From positions 310,001 through 374,000 of the forward strand of contig NZ_JAIUZY010000005.1 in NCBI RefSeq assembly GCF_020171625.1: a stretch of 64,000 bases of DNA, given 5' to 3'. Below are positions 40,801 to 50,233 of the stretch, one piece after another. Every line of letters begins with the position of its first letter. Position 1 is the stretch's first letter. The position numbers and the translations under genes were made by a program. Under the pieces are notes generated by a model. The model did no database searches, was not told the DNA's origin, and was given only the letters and a program-made list of their open reading frames with translations. This stretch comes from Salipiger bermudensis (GTDB lineage: Bacteria; Pseudomonadota; Alphaproteobacteria; Rhodobacterales; Rhodobacteraceae).

Positions 40801-41218
40801 CTACGAGCGCTCGGCGGACGCGCAGTTCCTCAAGCCCACGGTGATCACCCTGTGCTACGGGCTGGGGTTCGGCATGGTGCTGGTGCTGCTGGTGGTGCCG
40901 GCGCTGATCGCCGTTCAGCACGACATCGCGCGCCACGTGGCTGCATTCCGCCGCGGGTTGCGCTTTCGCCACGCCGGCGTGCGCGCGCTGATGCTGGCGG
41001 CGTTCGCGGGCGTGCTGTGCTGGCTTGCCGCGACCATGGGCTATGCCGCGGTGACCGGGGCGCTCTGGCCGCCGCTGGCGCTGCCGGGGCTCGCGATGCT
41101 GTCGCCGATGATGGCGGGCTTCCTGCTCTTCGCGGGCGGGGTCAGCGCTGCGGTGCTGGTGCTTTGGGCCATCTCCGCGCTGGCCTTCGCGCTCAGCCGG
41201 CGCTCCGGGTCGGCCTGA
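37829..41218 (+). CDS. RND multidrug-type efflux pump, inner-membrane subunit
   Basis: A 1129-residue AcrB/MexB-like transporter (typical length is 1020-1060). Two RND halves are seen: the first has GAMGLVLVVVLLFLFLNAR and the charged TM4 segment ITLGILVDDAIVVGEHADHM. The second has VGLLGMTGIIINDSIVLVTQ. The C-terminal ~80 residues after the last conserved TM segment add two or three more hydrophobic helices. Substrate is unknown; drug, metal or lipid export are all possible. Confidence 0.92.
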   Translation: MRQIPGQASGILSYFTRHPTVANLLLVILVVAGLLAGPNMRAQFFPDVIDDDVSVNVRWDGAGAEDVDSGIVQLLEPTLLAVEGVVDTSSMSREGSAEIELEFEPGYDMMKAVDDVETAIDTVTDLPEDADDPTIRSGGWRDRVTDVVITGPVAVDQLGRFADEFVVRLFAEGVTRTTIRGVAAPQVVVEVPSRNLIGHDVTMQQISDAIAGEVNANPAGDVSGANARVRTGVEKRSAEAIAAIVLRSEADGTKLTIGDVARVRREGIDRARTYFVGENPAISVRVDRSAQGDAIEIQRQVEEVARSFQASLPEGTRIDLIRTRAEAISGRLNILLENGAMGLVLVVVLLFLFLNARIAIWVAAGIPTAMLAALALMYASGLTINMISLFALIITLGILVDDAIVVGEHADHMSRHGLGPVQAAETAAQRMALPVFSSTLTTIIAFLGLTAIGGRFGDMIQDIPFTVIMVLIASLVECFLILPNHMAHAIASAKKEHWYDLPSRLVNRGFRWVRERLFRPLMVGVIRARYVVLALAVLAFASQVALFIRGDVQWRFFNSPEQPSISGNYAMAPGATREDTLAQMRLLQQSVDALGQAYEERYGRNPIDYMIAEIGGNSGPSLAGAENKDEDQLGAISIELIDADLRPYSSFAFVAELQETVERHPLLEIVSFRGWRSGPGGDALDVQFYGADSDTLKAASLDLQEAVLRFPEVSGVEDNLSYDMDELVLELTPQGTALGFTIDALGRVLRNRVAGIEAATYPDGPRSAEIRVELPEDEQTADFLERMQMRTPDGAYVPLADIVSVSRSTGFSTVRRENGLRVISVIGDISEDDPARATEVMQALEQEILPEIAATRQVEWRLSGLSEQEDAFLADALTGLILVLLGIYLVLAWVFASWTRPLVVMSIIPFGLVGTIYGHAAWEVPLSMFTVVGLLGMTGIIINDSIVLVTQIDEYAPDRGILQAIVDGAADRLRPVFLTTATTVLGLAPLLYERSADAQFLKPTVITLCYGLGFGMVLVLLVVPALIAVQHDIARHVAAFRRGLRFRHAGVRALMLAAFAGVLCWLAATMGYAAVTGALWPPLALPGLAMLSPMMAGFLLFAGGVSAAVLVLWAISALAFALSRRSGSA

Positions 41219-41263
41219 GGCCGGGCGCGCAGGGCTCTGGCAGCGGGCCTGCGCCCGGACGTA

Positions 41264-42061
41264 TCAGCTATCGCAGCCCTGGATATCGACCGCGTGGCTC
41301 TTGCCGAGCACGGTGATGCGCAGACGCGAGCGGTCGAGCATGAACGGCTTGCCGTCCATGTGCACGAGCTTGGTTTCGGTCACCAGGGTGCCGCCTTCGC
41401 GATGGGTCTCGGGCTCTGCGGCCCAGACCGTCGGCTGACCGCTCTCGACCACCGCCTCTTCCTCGCCGCCGGCCGCCGGCATGTCGATCTCGGCGCGGAG
41501 CTTGAGGCCGCGCTTGGCGGGGCTGACGGTGCAGCGAACCGCGCGGACCGAGGCCTCGGCCTCGGAGAACGGCGCCGAGGCCATGGCGGCGGCGATGCGT
41601 GGGTCGGGAGCGCCGCCTTCGGGCAGCGTGGCGTTGATCCGGAGCGTGTGCGGCAGACAGATGTCCTTGCACAGCCCGAGCTGCATCTCGGTCCTGAGCG
41701 CGATCGGGCCATCGCCGCGCGGCGTGATGCGCAGCGGCAGCACGAGCTCGTCCTTGTAGCCGACCGAGCGCATTCCCGATTGCCAGAACACGTGCGGTGT
41801 CGGCCACAGCACATCGATCCCGCCGGCATTCTCGGAGCCGGCCCAGTCGAAGGACGGCGGGATGCCGGCATCGCCGGGTGCGCGCCAGTAGGTCTTCCAG
41901 CCGGGCGCGAGCGACAGGTGCAGCGCGGCCACGTGATCGCCGTTGGGCAGCCGCCATCCGGGCAAAAGCTGCGCCTCCACCGGCTCCTGTGCGAGCGCAG
42001 GGGCGGCGGGCAGAAAGAGGGCCAGACAGGTGGCGAGGGCTGAGGTCAGACGGCGCAACAT
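41264..42061 (-). CDS. Secreted DsbD-alpha-like domain protein
   Basis: A 265-residue exported protein with signal peptide MLRRLTSALATCLALFLPAA (cleavage after APALA). It contains a thiol:disulfide interchange DsbD N-terminal (alpha) domain, with the redox pair in LGLCKDICLPHT (C-x3-C). It lacks the membrane and thioredoxin domains of full DsbD, so it probably accepts electrons from a separate CcdA-like protein or takes part in cytochrome/metal chemistry. It is divergent from algH. Confidence 0.85.
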   Translation of the reverse strand: MLRRLTSALATCLALFLPAAPALAQEPVEAQLLPGWRLPNGDHVAALHLSLAPGWKTYWRAPGDAGIPPSFDWAGSENAGGIDVLWPTPHVFWQSGMRSVGYKDELVLPLRITPRGDGPIALRTEMQLGLCKDICLPHTLRINATLPEGGAPDPRIAAAMASAPFSEAEASVRAVRCTVSPAKRGLKLRAEIDMPAAGGEEEAVVESGQPTVWAAEPETHREGGTLVTETKLVHMDGKPFMLDRSRLRITVLGKSHAVDIQGCDS

Positions 42062-42209
42062 GGGAAATCACATGGCGAGTCGGGGCTGAAATGCCAAGTC
42101 ACATTGAGTCGAGCCTGTCGTGTCCGGTTCGATCTGTTGCACCTCCTCCCTTGTCTCGCGCGGGGGCGGGCGCCATGTTGAAGGAAGACCTTGTACGGAA
42201 AGCCCTCTT

Positions 42210-42785
42210 ATGGACAGCGCCCCCGAGCCGACCGATCTCACCGGTAAGATCCTCATCGCCATGCCCGGCATGGGCGATCCGCGCTTCGAGCATTCGGTGA
42301 TCTATCTCTGCGCCCACTCCGAAGAGGGGGCGATGGGGCTGATCGTGAACAAGCCCTCGGCGGATGTGAGCATGGGGGCGCTGCTCGAGCAGCTCTCGAT
42401 CACTCCCGCGCCGGGGCTCGGGCCGCGGCAGGTGCATTTCGGCGGCCCGGTGGAAATGGGGCGCGGCTTCGTGCTGCACTCGCCCGACTACATGTCCGGG
42501 CTGACCACGCTGCAGGTCAATGACGGCTTCTCGATGACCGGCACGCTGGACGTGCTCGAGACCATCGCGCGCGGCGACGGGCCGGCGCAGTGGATGGCGA
42601 TGCTGGGCTATGCCGGCTGGGGGCCGGGGCAGCTCGAGGAGGAGCTGGCGGCGAATGGCTGGCTGGTCTGCGATGCCACGCCCGACCTGATCTTCGAGAC
42701 CGCCGACGCCTCGAAATGGGAGGCCGCGCTGAACTCCATGGGGGTCTCGGCGCATCTGCTCTCGGCCGAGGGCGGCACGGCCTGA
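42210..42785 (+). CDS. algH: YqgE/AlgH family protein
   Basis: A 191-residue UPF0301 protein. Pattern: GKILIAMPGMGDPRFEHSVIYLCAHSEEGAMGLIVNKPS, written here as two overlapping conserved blocks, then FGGPVEMGRGFVLHS and LGYAGWGPGQLEEEL. ATG 42210 is chosen from the conserved N-terminus, as the upstream frame has no homology. Despite the name it is not shown to regulate alginate in this group; the molecular role is unknown. Confidence 0.9.
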   Translation: MDSAPEPTDLTGKILIAMPGMGDPRFEHSVIYLCAHSEEGAMGLIVNKPSADVSMGALLEQLSITPAPGLGPRQVHFGGPVEMGRGFVLHSPDYMSGLTTLQVNDGFSMTGTLDVLETIARGDGPAQWMAMLGYAGWGPGQLEEELAANGWLVCDATPDLIFETADASKWEAALNSMGVSAHLLSAEGGTA

Positions 42786-42853
42786 GCGCCGGACAGGTCC
42801 CCCGGCCTCGGCAGATGGGGGGCGCTGCCCCCGCCCGCGCTGGCGCGCGGACT

Positions 42854-42881
42854 CCCCCGAGGTATTTCGAAACCAGAGAAG
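42854..42881 (+). repeat. Dispersed GAGGTATTT repeat, copy 2
   Basis: CCCCC, GAGGTATTT, CGA, AACCAGAGAAG: same 28-base layout as 27051-27078 with changes only in the three-base middle. A CCGCGC/GCGCGG hairpin precedes it. It lies between convergent algH and argG. Confidence 0.65.
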
Positions 42882-42900
42882 AGCGGGCGCGGCGCCCCTG

Positions 42901-42947
42901 TCTTCTTCTGGCAAAAAATATCCCCGCCGGAGGCATGTCCGGCGGGG
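42901..42947 (-). terminator. argG terminator with an inverted CCAGAAGAAG tail
   Basis: A perfect 9-bp stem has arms CCCCGCCGG (42922-42930) and CCGGCGGGG (42939-42947). On the minus strand it is followed by ATATTTTTTGCC, then CCAGAAGAAG. The T-run makes it a strong Rho-independent terminator 29 bases after argG, and its tail resembles the GAGGTATTT repeat family in the opposite orientation to 42854. Confidence 0.85.
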
Positions 42948-42975
42948 CAATCTTTTCAGGCGTCTGAGGCCTGGC

Positions 42976-44196
<1,221 letters not shown>

Positions 44197-44314
44197 CTGG
44201 GTTTTCCTCACGTGCAAACTGCAGCGCGAGTTACCGCCTTTTCGACGCAGGGGCAAGGATCGGGCGTTGACGCCCCCCCGGGCTGTGCTAGCCCTGCCGG
44301 GAGGCGGCGAAAAG

Positions 44315-45067
44315 ATGGGCAGGGTGATGGGCTGGAAGATCTTCATGCATTCGGTGCGGATGGTGCTGGACAACCTCGGTCCGGCGGTGCGCATCTCGGC
44401 GGTGCTCTACCTGCTGCAGGCGGTGTCGCAGATCGTGACCTTCATGATGCCGCAGGCCGATCCCATGGGCGCCGATCCCACCGCGGCGCCGGCGGCGGTC
44501 GGAGAATTGCTCTTCCTGATGATCCTTGCACTGGTGGCGAGCCTGTGGATCGCCGTCGGCTGGCACCGCTTCGTGCTGACCGGGGAAACACCGCGCGGCT
44601 GGCTGCCGGCGTGGCACGGCTCCGAGATTCTGAGCTATCTCGGCCGGTCCATCGTCATCGGCCTGCTCATCGGGCTTGGCATCGCGGTGATCGGCGGGCT
44701 GGCGATGGGCGTGGCGATGTCGGCCCCCGGGCTGGTCGGGCTCGTGGCCTTCGGGCTGGTGGGGCTGGCCAGCTACGTCTTCTTCCGCATCGGGCTGATC
44801 CTGCCGGCGGCAGCACTTGGCGAAAAGATGAGCCTTGGCGAATCGTGGCAGGCCACCGGCAAGGACGACAAGGCGATCCTCGTGCTGGCGCTGCTCGTCA
44901 TGGCGGGACAGTTCCTTATCAGCGTGCCGGCGATGATCGACGGCAACAGCAGCTCGGTGATCAGCCTGATCTACTCCATCGTCGTCAACTGGTTCGCGAC
45001 GATGATCGGCATTTCGGTGCTCACCTCGCTTTACGGGTATTTTGTCGAGGGGCGGTCGCTCGACTAG
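44315..45067 (+). CDS. Conserved integral membrane protein, about 250 residues
   Basis: About six hydrophobic segments (e.g. [59 protein letters not shown]) separated by short loops. The family resembles YIP1/DUF-type membrane proteins common in Rhodobacterales, with no assigned role. Start ATG 44315 is preceded by GGGAGG at ~10 bases; ATG 44327 (MGWKIFMHS) is the alternative. It is divergent from argG and 37 bases upstream of ilvA. Confidence 0.75.
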   Translation: MGRVMGWKIFMHSVRMVLDNLGPAVRISAVLYLLQAVSQIVTFMMPQADPMGADPTAAPAAVGELLFLMILALVASLWIAVGWHRFVLTGETPRGWLPAWHGSEILSYLGRSIVIGLLIGLGIAVIGGLAMGVAMSAPGLVGLVAFGLVGLASYVFFRIGLILPAAALGEKMSLGESWQATGKDDKAILVLALLVMAGQFLISVPAMIDGNSSSVISLIYSIVVNWFATMIGISVLTSLYGYFVEGRSLD

Positions 45068-45104
45068 GCTTGCCTTGTCGGGAACGATGCGCCAACTCTC
45101 GGCC

Positions 45105-46331
45105 ATGGACAGCTTTCAAGACAAGGCTCGCGCCGCCGCACTGGCGATGCGCGAGGTCTTCCCCGAGACACCGCTTCTGCGCAACGCCCATCTCAGCGAG
45201 CGTTTCGGCGCCGATGTCTGGCTCAAGCGCGAGGATCTGAGCCCGGTGCGCAGCTACAAGCTGCGCGGCGCCTTCAACGCCATGCGCAAGCGGCCCGAGG
45301 CCGAGCTCTTCGTTGCGGCCAGCGCCGGCAACCACGCGCAGGGCGTGGCCTTCATGTGCCGCCAGTTCGGCAAGAAGGGCGTGATCTTCATGCCGGTGAC
45401 GACCCCGGACCAGAAGATCCAGAAGACCCGGATGTTCGGCGGAGACGCGGTCGAGCTGGTGATGACCGGCGATTACTTCGACGACACGCTCGCCGCCGCG
45501 CAGGCCTTCTGCGCCGAGAAGGGCGGGCATTTCCTGTCGCCCTTCGACGACGAGGACGTGATCGAGGGACAGGCCAGCGTCGCGGTCGAGACCGAGGGCC
45601 AGCTTGGCCGGGTGCCGGATCACGTGGTGATCCCGGTGGGCGGCGGCGGCCTTGGCTCGGGGGTGCTGAGCTATTTCGGTAATGACTGCCAGTACACCTT
45701 CGTCGAGCCGCGGGGCGGCGCCTGCCTGCAGGCGGCGCTGCGGGCGGGCCACCCGGTGCCGCTTGAGCGGGTCGACAACTTCGCCGATGGCGCCGCCGTG
45801 GCCAAGATCGGTGAGAAGACCTTTGCGCGGCTCCAGGGCGTGGGGCTGGCCAACACGCTGACCATCAGCGAGGACCGGCTCTGCACCACCATGCTCGAGA
45901 TGCTCAATGTCGAGGGCGTGGTGCTCGAGCCTGCGGGCGCGCTGGCGGTGGATGCGCTCAAGGATCTGGGCCAGTCGATCCGCGGCCGTACCGTGGTCTG
46001 CGTGACCTCTGGCGGCAATTTCGATTTCGAGCGTCTGCCGGAGGTCAAGGAGCGGGCGCAGCGCTATTCGGGGGTGAAGAAGTACTTCATCCTGAGGCTG
46101 CCGCAGCGGCCGGGGGCGCTGAAGGACTTCCTTGGCTTCCTCGGGCCCGAGGACGATATCGCGCGGTTCGAGTACCTGAAGAAATCGGCGCGCAATTTCG
46201 GCTCGGTGCTGATCGGGATCGAGACGTCCGACCCGGTGCATTTCGACGAGCTGTTCCGCAAGCTCGACTCGCATGGCTACACCTATCGCGACATCACCGA
46301 TGACGAGGTGCTGGCGCAGTTCCTGATCTAA
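45105..46331 (+). CDS. ilvA: Threonine ammonia-lyase (threonine deaminase) with C-terminal ACT-like domain
   Basis: A 408-residue PLP enzyme that makes 2-oxobutyrate for isoleucine. The PLP Lys is in VRSYKLRGAFNAM, the phosphate loop VPVGGGGLGSGV. The C-terminus (KKYFILRLPQRPGALKDFLG, ending ITDDEVLAQFLI) is a single ACT-like domain, as in catabolic or short biosynthetic forms. ATG 45105 is chosen from the family N-terminus; ATG 45087 is possible and has GGGAA closer. It is likely in one unit with the membrane gene upstream. Confidence 0.93.
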   Translation: MDSFQDKARAAALAMREVFPETPLLRNAHLSERFGADVWLKREDLSPVRSYKLRGAFNAMRKRPEAELFVAASAGNHAQGVAFMCRQFGKKGVIFMPVTTPDQKIQKTRMFGGDAVELVMTGDYFDDTLAAAQAFCAEKGGHFLSPFDDEDVIEGQASVAVETEGQLGRVPDHVVIPVGGGGLGSGVLSYFGNDCQYTFVEPRGGACLQAALRAGHPVPLERVDNFADGAAVAKIGEKTFARLQGVGLANTLTISEDRLCTTMLEMLNVEGVVLEPAGALAVDALKDLGQSIRGRTVVCVTSGGNFDFERLPEVKERAQRYSGVKKYFILRLPQRPGALKDFLGFLGPEDDIARFEYLKKSARNFGSVLIGIETSDPVHFDELFRKLDSHGYTYRDITDDEVLAQFLI

Positions 46332-46338
46332 GCGGCCT

Positions 46339-46357
46339 CCGGGCCATTTCGGCCCGG
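46339..46357 (+). terminator. Hairpin after ilvA
   Basis: CCGGGCC (46339-46345), a 5-base ATTTC loop and GGCCCGG (46351-46357) form a perfect 7-bp stem 7 bases after the stop. Only TTGC follows, so termination is likely but weak. Confidence 0.5.
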
Positions 46358-46401
46358 TTGCAAGGCCACCTGCCGTACCCTCCGCAGACGCGCGGCGGCG
46401 C

Positions 46402-46737
46402 TCAGGCGGCGATCTGGTTCGGCAGCTCGCGCAGGAAGGCTTCGCGGCTCTGCTCGTACACCCCGGCGATGCGGGCCACGTCGATCCCGGCGGTCTGGCC
46501 CGCGCGCGCGGCGTCTTCGTACGTGTCACAGAGCGCCGCGAAGGCCGAGAATCCCAGATTGAGCGCAGAGCCGCGCAACGAATGCAGCGCCGCTTCGGCC
46601 TCTGGCGGGCTGTGCAGACATACAGGCAGGCCGGCAAGGGTGGCCTCGACCTCCTGCAGGAAGAGCGGGATCACCTCGTCGAAATCCGTCACTCCGATTT
46701 CATCGCGGAGTTCCGCGACGCGCGTCCAGTCGATCAT
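46402..46737 (-). CDS. Hpt (histidine phosphotransfer) domain protein
   Basis: A 111-residue stand-alone HPt protein. The phosphorylatable H52 lies in LHSLRGSALNLGFSAFAALC, the conserved pattern of HxxKGxxxx-like Hpt domains, here with R in place of K. It is divergent from the receiver-PP2C gene with only 77 bases between starts, suggesting a common phosphorelay. No histidine kinase is present nearby. Confidence 0.88.
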   Translation of the reverse strand: MIDWTRVAELRDEIGVTDFDEVIPLFLQEVEATLAGLPVCLHSPPEAEAALHSLRGSALNLGFSAFAALCDTYEDAARAGQTAGIDVARIAGVYEQSREAFLRELPNQIAA

Positions 46738-46814
46738 ACGTCACCTCCTGAACCCGGGATAACGGCAGGGAGTGAAGAAACCCTTTCGCAGCGCGGGTCC
46801 GGACATCGGACCAT

Positions 46815-48125
46815 TTGAAACGAAGCGTTAGGGTCGATCCGCTAGACAGCGGCAACCTGCCCGAGCGAGGACCGCGCTTGCATCCGGATCGCACCGACAT
46901 TCCCGACCCGAGCTCCTCGGGTGCCACGCTGCGGCGCATCCTGCTGGTCGACGACAGCGTCGTGCAGCTCAAGATCCTCGCCGCGATGATGCGGCACTGG
47001 GGCTTCGAGGTGTGGCAGGCGGAAAGCGGCGCCGAGGCGCTGGCGCTCTGCGAGAAGACAGCCTTCGACGCGGTTCTGTCGGACTGGATGATGCCGGGGA
47101 TGGACGGGCTCGAGCTCTGCCGCCGGTTCCGCAAGCTGCCGCGCGACGATTACGGCTATTTCATCCTGCTGACCTCGAAGAACGAGCGCGGCGCCATCGT
47201 GCGCGGACTCGATGCCGGGGCGGACGACTTCCTGACCAAACCGGTCAGCTCGGACGAGCTGCGCGCCCGGATCAATGCCGGCGCGCGGCTGCTGGCGACC
47301 CAGCGCCAGCTGGCCGAGACGCTGACCAAGCTGCGCCGGGCCTATGATGCCATCGACCGCGACCTGCGACAGGCGCGCACCATCCAGGAGGCGCTGGTGC
47401 CGCGCCGGTTCCAGCGCTTCCGCACCGCCAGCGTCAGCCTGCTTCTGAAACCCTGCGGCCATGTGGGGGGCGATCTTGTGGGGATGTTCAGCCCCGATTC
47501 CACGGGCGTCGGGGTGTACTGCATCGATGTGTCGGGCCACGGCATCACCTCGGCGATGATGACGGCGCGGGTGGCGGGCTATCTCGGCGGGGATTTCCCG
47601 GATCAGAACATCGCACTCGAACGGCGGCGCGACAGACAGATGAGCTTCTGCCCGCCCAGGGTGGTGGCGATGCGTCTGAACCAGCGGCTCTCGGCGGATC
47701 CCGGGGTGCTCGAATACCTCACGATGGCCTATTTGACGCTCGAGCAGGGCTCGGGGCTGGTCACGCTGGTGCGTGCCGGCCACCCGCCGCCGCTGCTGAT
47801 CCGTGCCGATGGCAGCATGGAGTATGTCGGCGTGGGCAGTCTGCCGGTCGGGCTGCTGCCCGATGCCTGCTACGAGGAAACGCGCCTGTCTCTGGCGCCC
47901 GGGGACCGCATCCTGCTTTATTCCGACGGCATGACCGAGGCGCGGCTGAGCGGTGGTGGAATGCTCACCGATCACGGTCTGATCGAACTGGTACGCGCCT
48001 GCCTCGCAGCGCGGGGGACCGAGTTTCTCGACGATCTCTATTGGCGGTTGAGCCGGCTCACGCCGCCGGGACACCCGCTCGAGGATGATGTCTCGGCGGC
48101 GCTGGTGGAATACGACGGGCCTTGA
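46815..48125 (+). CDS. Response regulator with PP2C (SpoIIE/RsbU-type) phosphatase output
   Basis: A 436-residue protein: a ~35-residue disordered start, receiver domain with acidic pair DD46-47, phospho-accepting D90 in LSDWMMPGMDG and Lys in LTKPVSS, a coiled-coil linker (~160-195), then a PP2C domain. The metal-binding Asp in GGD (220), DVSGHG (238), YSDGMTEAR and LEDDVSAAL are all present, so it should be catalytically active. In bacteria such enzymes usually dephosphorylate anti-sigma-factor antagonists; no such partner is visible here. Confidence 0.92.
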   Translation: MKRSVRVDPLDSGNLPERGPRLHPDRTDIPDPSSSGATLRRILLVDDSVVQLKILAAMMRHWGFEVWQAESGAEALALCEKTAFDAVLSDWMMPGMDGLELCRRFRKLPRDDYGYFILLTSKNERGAIVRGLDAGADDFLTKPVSSDELRARINAGARLLATQRQLAETLTKLRRAYDAIDRDLRQARTIQEALVPRRFQRFRTASVSLLLKPCGHVGGDLVGMFSPDSTGVGVYCIDVSGHGITSAMMTARVAGYLGGDFPDQNIALERRRDRQMSFCPPRVVAMRLNQRLSADPGVLEYLTMAYLTLEQGSGLVTLVRAGHPPPLLIRADGSMEYVGVGSLPVGLLPDACYEETRLSLAPGDRILLYSDGMTEARLSGGGMLTDHGLIELVRACLAARGTEFLDDLYWRLSRLTPPGHPLEDDVSAALVEYDGP

Positions 48126-48132
48126 AAGGGGC

Positions 48133-48570
48133 CTAAAGCGCGAAGCGCCGCACGAAATCGCAATCCCCGGGATTGCCGAGGAGGTCTGCCGCCAGATCGG
48201 GCGCCACGAAATGCGCGCTGTGGCCCGGCTCGCTCGGGGGGCCGAGCGGGCGCACCGGATGCGCCATGTATATGATGCACAGCTTCTCGGCCCAGAGATC
48301 GTAGTCCGGCATGTAGGTGAAGCGCCGGAAGGCGCCGAGGCGGCGCGGCCAGGCGATGCGCCAGCCGGTCTCTTCCATCACCTCGCGATGCAGCGCCTCG
48401 GTCGGCGATTCGCCGGGATCGATGCCGCCGCCGGGAAGCTGGAATTCGGGCCAGGGGTCGGTCTGGTGAGTGAGCAGCAGCGCTCCGTCGCGGGGCAGGA
48501 TCGCATAAGCCCCCGGACGCAGTGTATATTGCCGCCCGGATTCGGGCGGCTGGCCATAGCGTGCGATCAT
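48133..48570 (-). CDS. Nudix hydrolase
   Basis: A 145-residue Nudix protein. The Nudix box is GGGIDPGESPTEALHREVMEETG, here split as GGGIDPGESPTEALHREV and MEETG, with all metal-binding Glu present. ATG 48570 is chosen because AAGGGGG lies 7 bases upstream and the longer frame has no family sequence. It is convergent with the receiver-PP2C gene (7 bases). Substrate is unassigned; the sequence resembles NTP pyrophosphatases. Confidence 0.88.
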   Translation of the reverse strand: MIARYGQPPESGRQYTLRPGAYAILPRDGALLLTHQTDPWPEFQLPGGGIDPGESPTEALHREVMEETGWRIAWPRRLGAFRRFTYMPDYDLWAEKLCIIYMAHPVRPLGPPSEPGHSAHFVAPDLAADLLGNPGDCDFVRRFAL

Positions 48571-48647
48571 TGGAGGCCCCCTTGGTTCCTGCCTTGTCCT
48601 GCCTATATGGTGCCGGTATGCCAACGCCCGGCAAATAAGGAAACCCC

Positions 48648-49631
48648 ATGACCATCGGCAGCAAACTTGCCTGGGACGACACCGTCCTTCCGTTTCAGCT
48701 TGACCTCTCCGACATCCGGGGCCGTGTCGCGCGGCTTGACGGCGTGCTCAACGGCATCCTGAGCCAGCACGACTACCCGGCGCCGGTCGAGGCGCTGGTG
48801 GCAGAGATGGCGCTGCTCACGGCCCTGATCGGACAGACGGTGAAGCTGCGCTGGAAGCTCTCGCTTCAGGTCCAGACCCGCGGCGCGCTCCGGATGATCG
48901 CCACCGATTACTTCGCCCCCGCCAAGGAGGGCGAGCCCGCCCGTATTCGGGCCTATGCCAGCTACGACCCCGAGAAGGTCTCCGACGCGCCCGCGTTCGA
49001 GCAGCTCGAGGACGGCTATTTCGCGATCCTGATCGACCAGGGCAAGGGCACCACACCCTACCAGGGCATCACGCCGCTCGCCGGGGGATCTCTGGCGGCC
49101 TGCGCCGAGGCCTATTTCGCCCAGTCCGAGCAGCTTCCGACACGGTTTGCGCTGAATTACGGTCGCGCCCTGCGGGCCGATGGGACGGGCGAGTGGCGCG
49201 CCGGTGGCATGATGATCCAGACCATGCCCAAGGCCTCGCCCTTTGCCCAGAGCGGCGAGGGCGGCTCGGGCGAGAACGGCCTGCTGCGCGCCGAGGACCT
49301 GGTCGATGGTGACGAGGAAGAGAACTGGCGCCGGGTGAACTTCCACGTCGACACCGTCGACGAGCTGGAGCTGATCGGCCCGGACCTGCCGCCGACCGAC
49401 CTGCTTGTGCGCCTGTTCCACGAGGAGCAACCGCGGGTGTTCGACGCGCAGCCGGTGCGCTTCGGCTGCACCTGTTCGGAAGACCGGGTGCGCCAGTCGC
49501 TGTCGATCTACTCGGCCAACGACATCGAGAAGATGACCACCGATGACGGCATCGTCACCGCCGATTGCCAGTTCTGCGGCGCGCATTACGAACTCGATCC
49601 CGAAAGCGTGGGGTTCGAGGCGAAGAAGTGA
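48648..49631 (+). CDS. hslO: Redox-regulated chaperone Hsp33
   Basis: A 327-residue protein activated by oxidation and unfolding. The C-terminal zinc centre has CTC (in FGCTCSEDRV) and CQFC, the four Cys that become disulfide-linked. The N-terminal dimerisation/substrate domain is intact (residues 1-240). AAGGAAACCCC precedes the ATG. The GTGA overlap with the next gene indicates an operon hslO-nudL-cca. Confidence 0.95.
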   Translation: MTIGSKLAWDDTVLPFQLDLSDIRGRVARLDGVLNGILSQHDYPAPVEALVAEMALLTALIGQTVKLRWKLSLQVQTRGALRMIATDYFAPAKEGEPARIRAYASYDPEKVSDAPAFEQLEDGYFAILIDQGKGTTPYQGITPLAGGSLAACAEAYFAQSEQLPTRFALNYGRALRADGTGEWRAGGMMIQTMPKASPFAQSGEGGSGENGLLRAEDLVDGDEEENWRRVNFHVDTVDELELIGPDLPPTDLLVRLFHEEQPRVFDAQPVRFGCTCSEDRVRQSLSIYSANDIEKMTTDDGIVTADCQFCGAHYELDPESVGFEAKK

Positions 49632-50233
49632 GCCGGACGGAGGATCAGATCGCGGCCCTGCGCCGGGCGGTGACGGGGGAGCACACCCCGTCATCGGATT
49701 TCGATCTGAACCCCGAGACCGTGCTGCCCCCCGATCGCAAGCTGCGGCCAGCCGGTGTGCTGGCCGCGTTCCTGCCCGGCAGGGACGGGCTCGAGCTGCT
49801 GCTGACCAAGCGGTCGTCGCGGCTCAAGCATCATCCCGGGCAGATCGCCTTTCCCGGTGGCAAGGTCGATCCCGTCGATGACGGTCCGGTCGACGCCGCC
49901 CTGCGCGAGGCGCATGAAGAGGTCGGCCTGCCGCGCCAGATGGTCGAGCTCGTGGGCACCATGGCCCCGCACGAGACGGTGACCGGGTTCCTCGCCACGC
50001 CCGTGGTGGGCCTTGTCCGGGACGCGTTCGTTCCCGTAGCCGAGCCCGGCGAGGTCGCCGAGATCTTCCGCGTGCCCTTTGATCACGTCACCGATCCGGC
50101 GCGCTACAGCATCCAGTGGCGGCGCTGGCGTGGGCAGCGGCGCTACTACTACACCGCACCGTTCGGGCCCTATTACATCTGGGGGGCCACCGCGCGGATG
50201 CTGCGCGTTCTGGCCGGACGGATCTCGTCGTGA
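49628..50233 (+). CDS. CoA pyrophosphatase/Nudix hydrolase (NudL-like)
   Basis: A 201-residue Nudix protein. It has the family-specific NuCoA/UPF0035 stretch LTKRSSRLKHHPGQIAFPGG followed by the box GKVDPVDDGPVDAALREAHEEVG. It is likely to cleave CoA or its derivatives. GTG 49628 overlaps the hslO stop. Its stop in turn overlaps the start of cca (GTGA), so all three are coupled. Confidence 0.9.
   Translation: MSRTEDQIAALRRAVTGEHTPSSDFDLNPETVLPPDRKLRPAGVLAAFLPGRDGLELLLTKRSSRLKHHPGQIAFPGGKVDPVDDGPVDAALREAHEEVGLPRQMVELVGTMAPHETVTGFLATPVVGLVRDAFVPVAEPGEVAEIFRVPFDHVTDPARYSIQWRRWRGQRRYYYTAPFGPYYIWGATARMLRVLAGRISS

Noticed and set aside
34043-40972. A very long open frame (about 2300 codons) on the minus strand opposite the UDG, moaB and RND genes
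   Set aside because: It is the mirror of real genes in a high-GC, strong third-position bias region, rich in Arg/Ala/His and without any domain or ribosome binding site.
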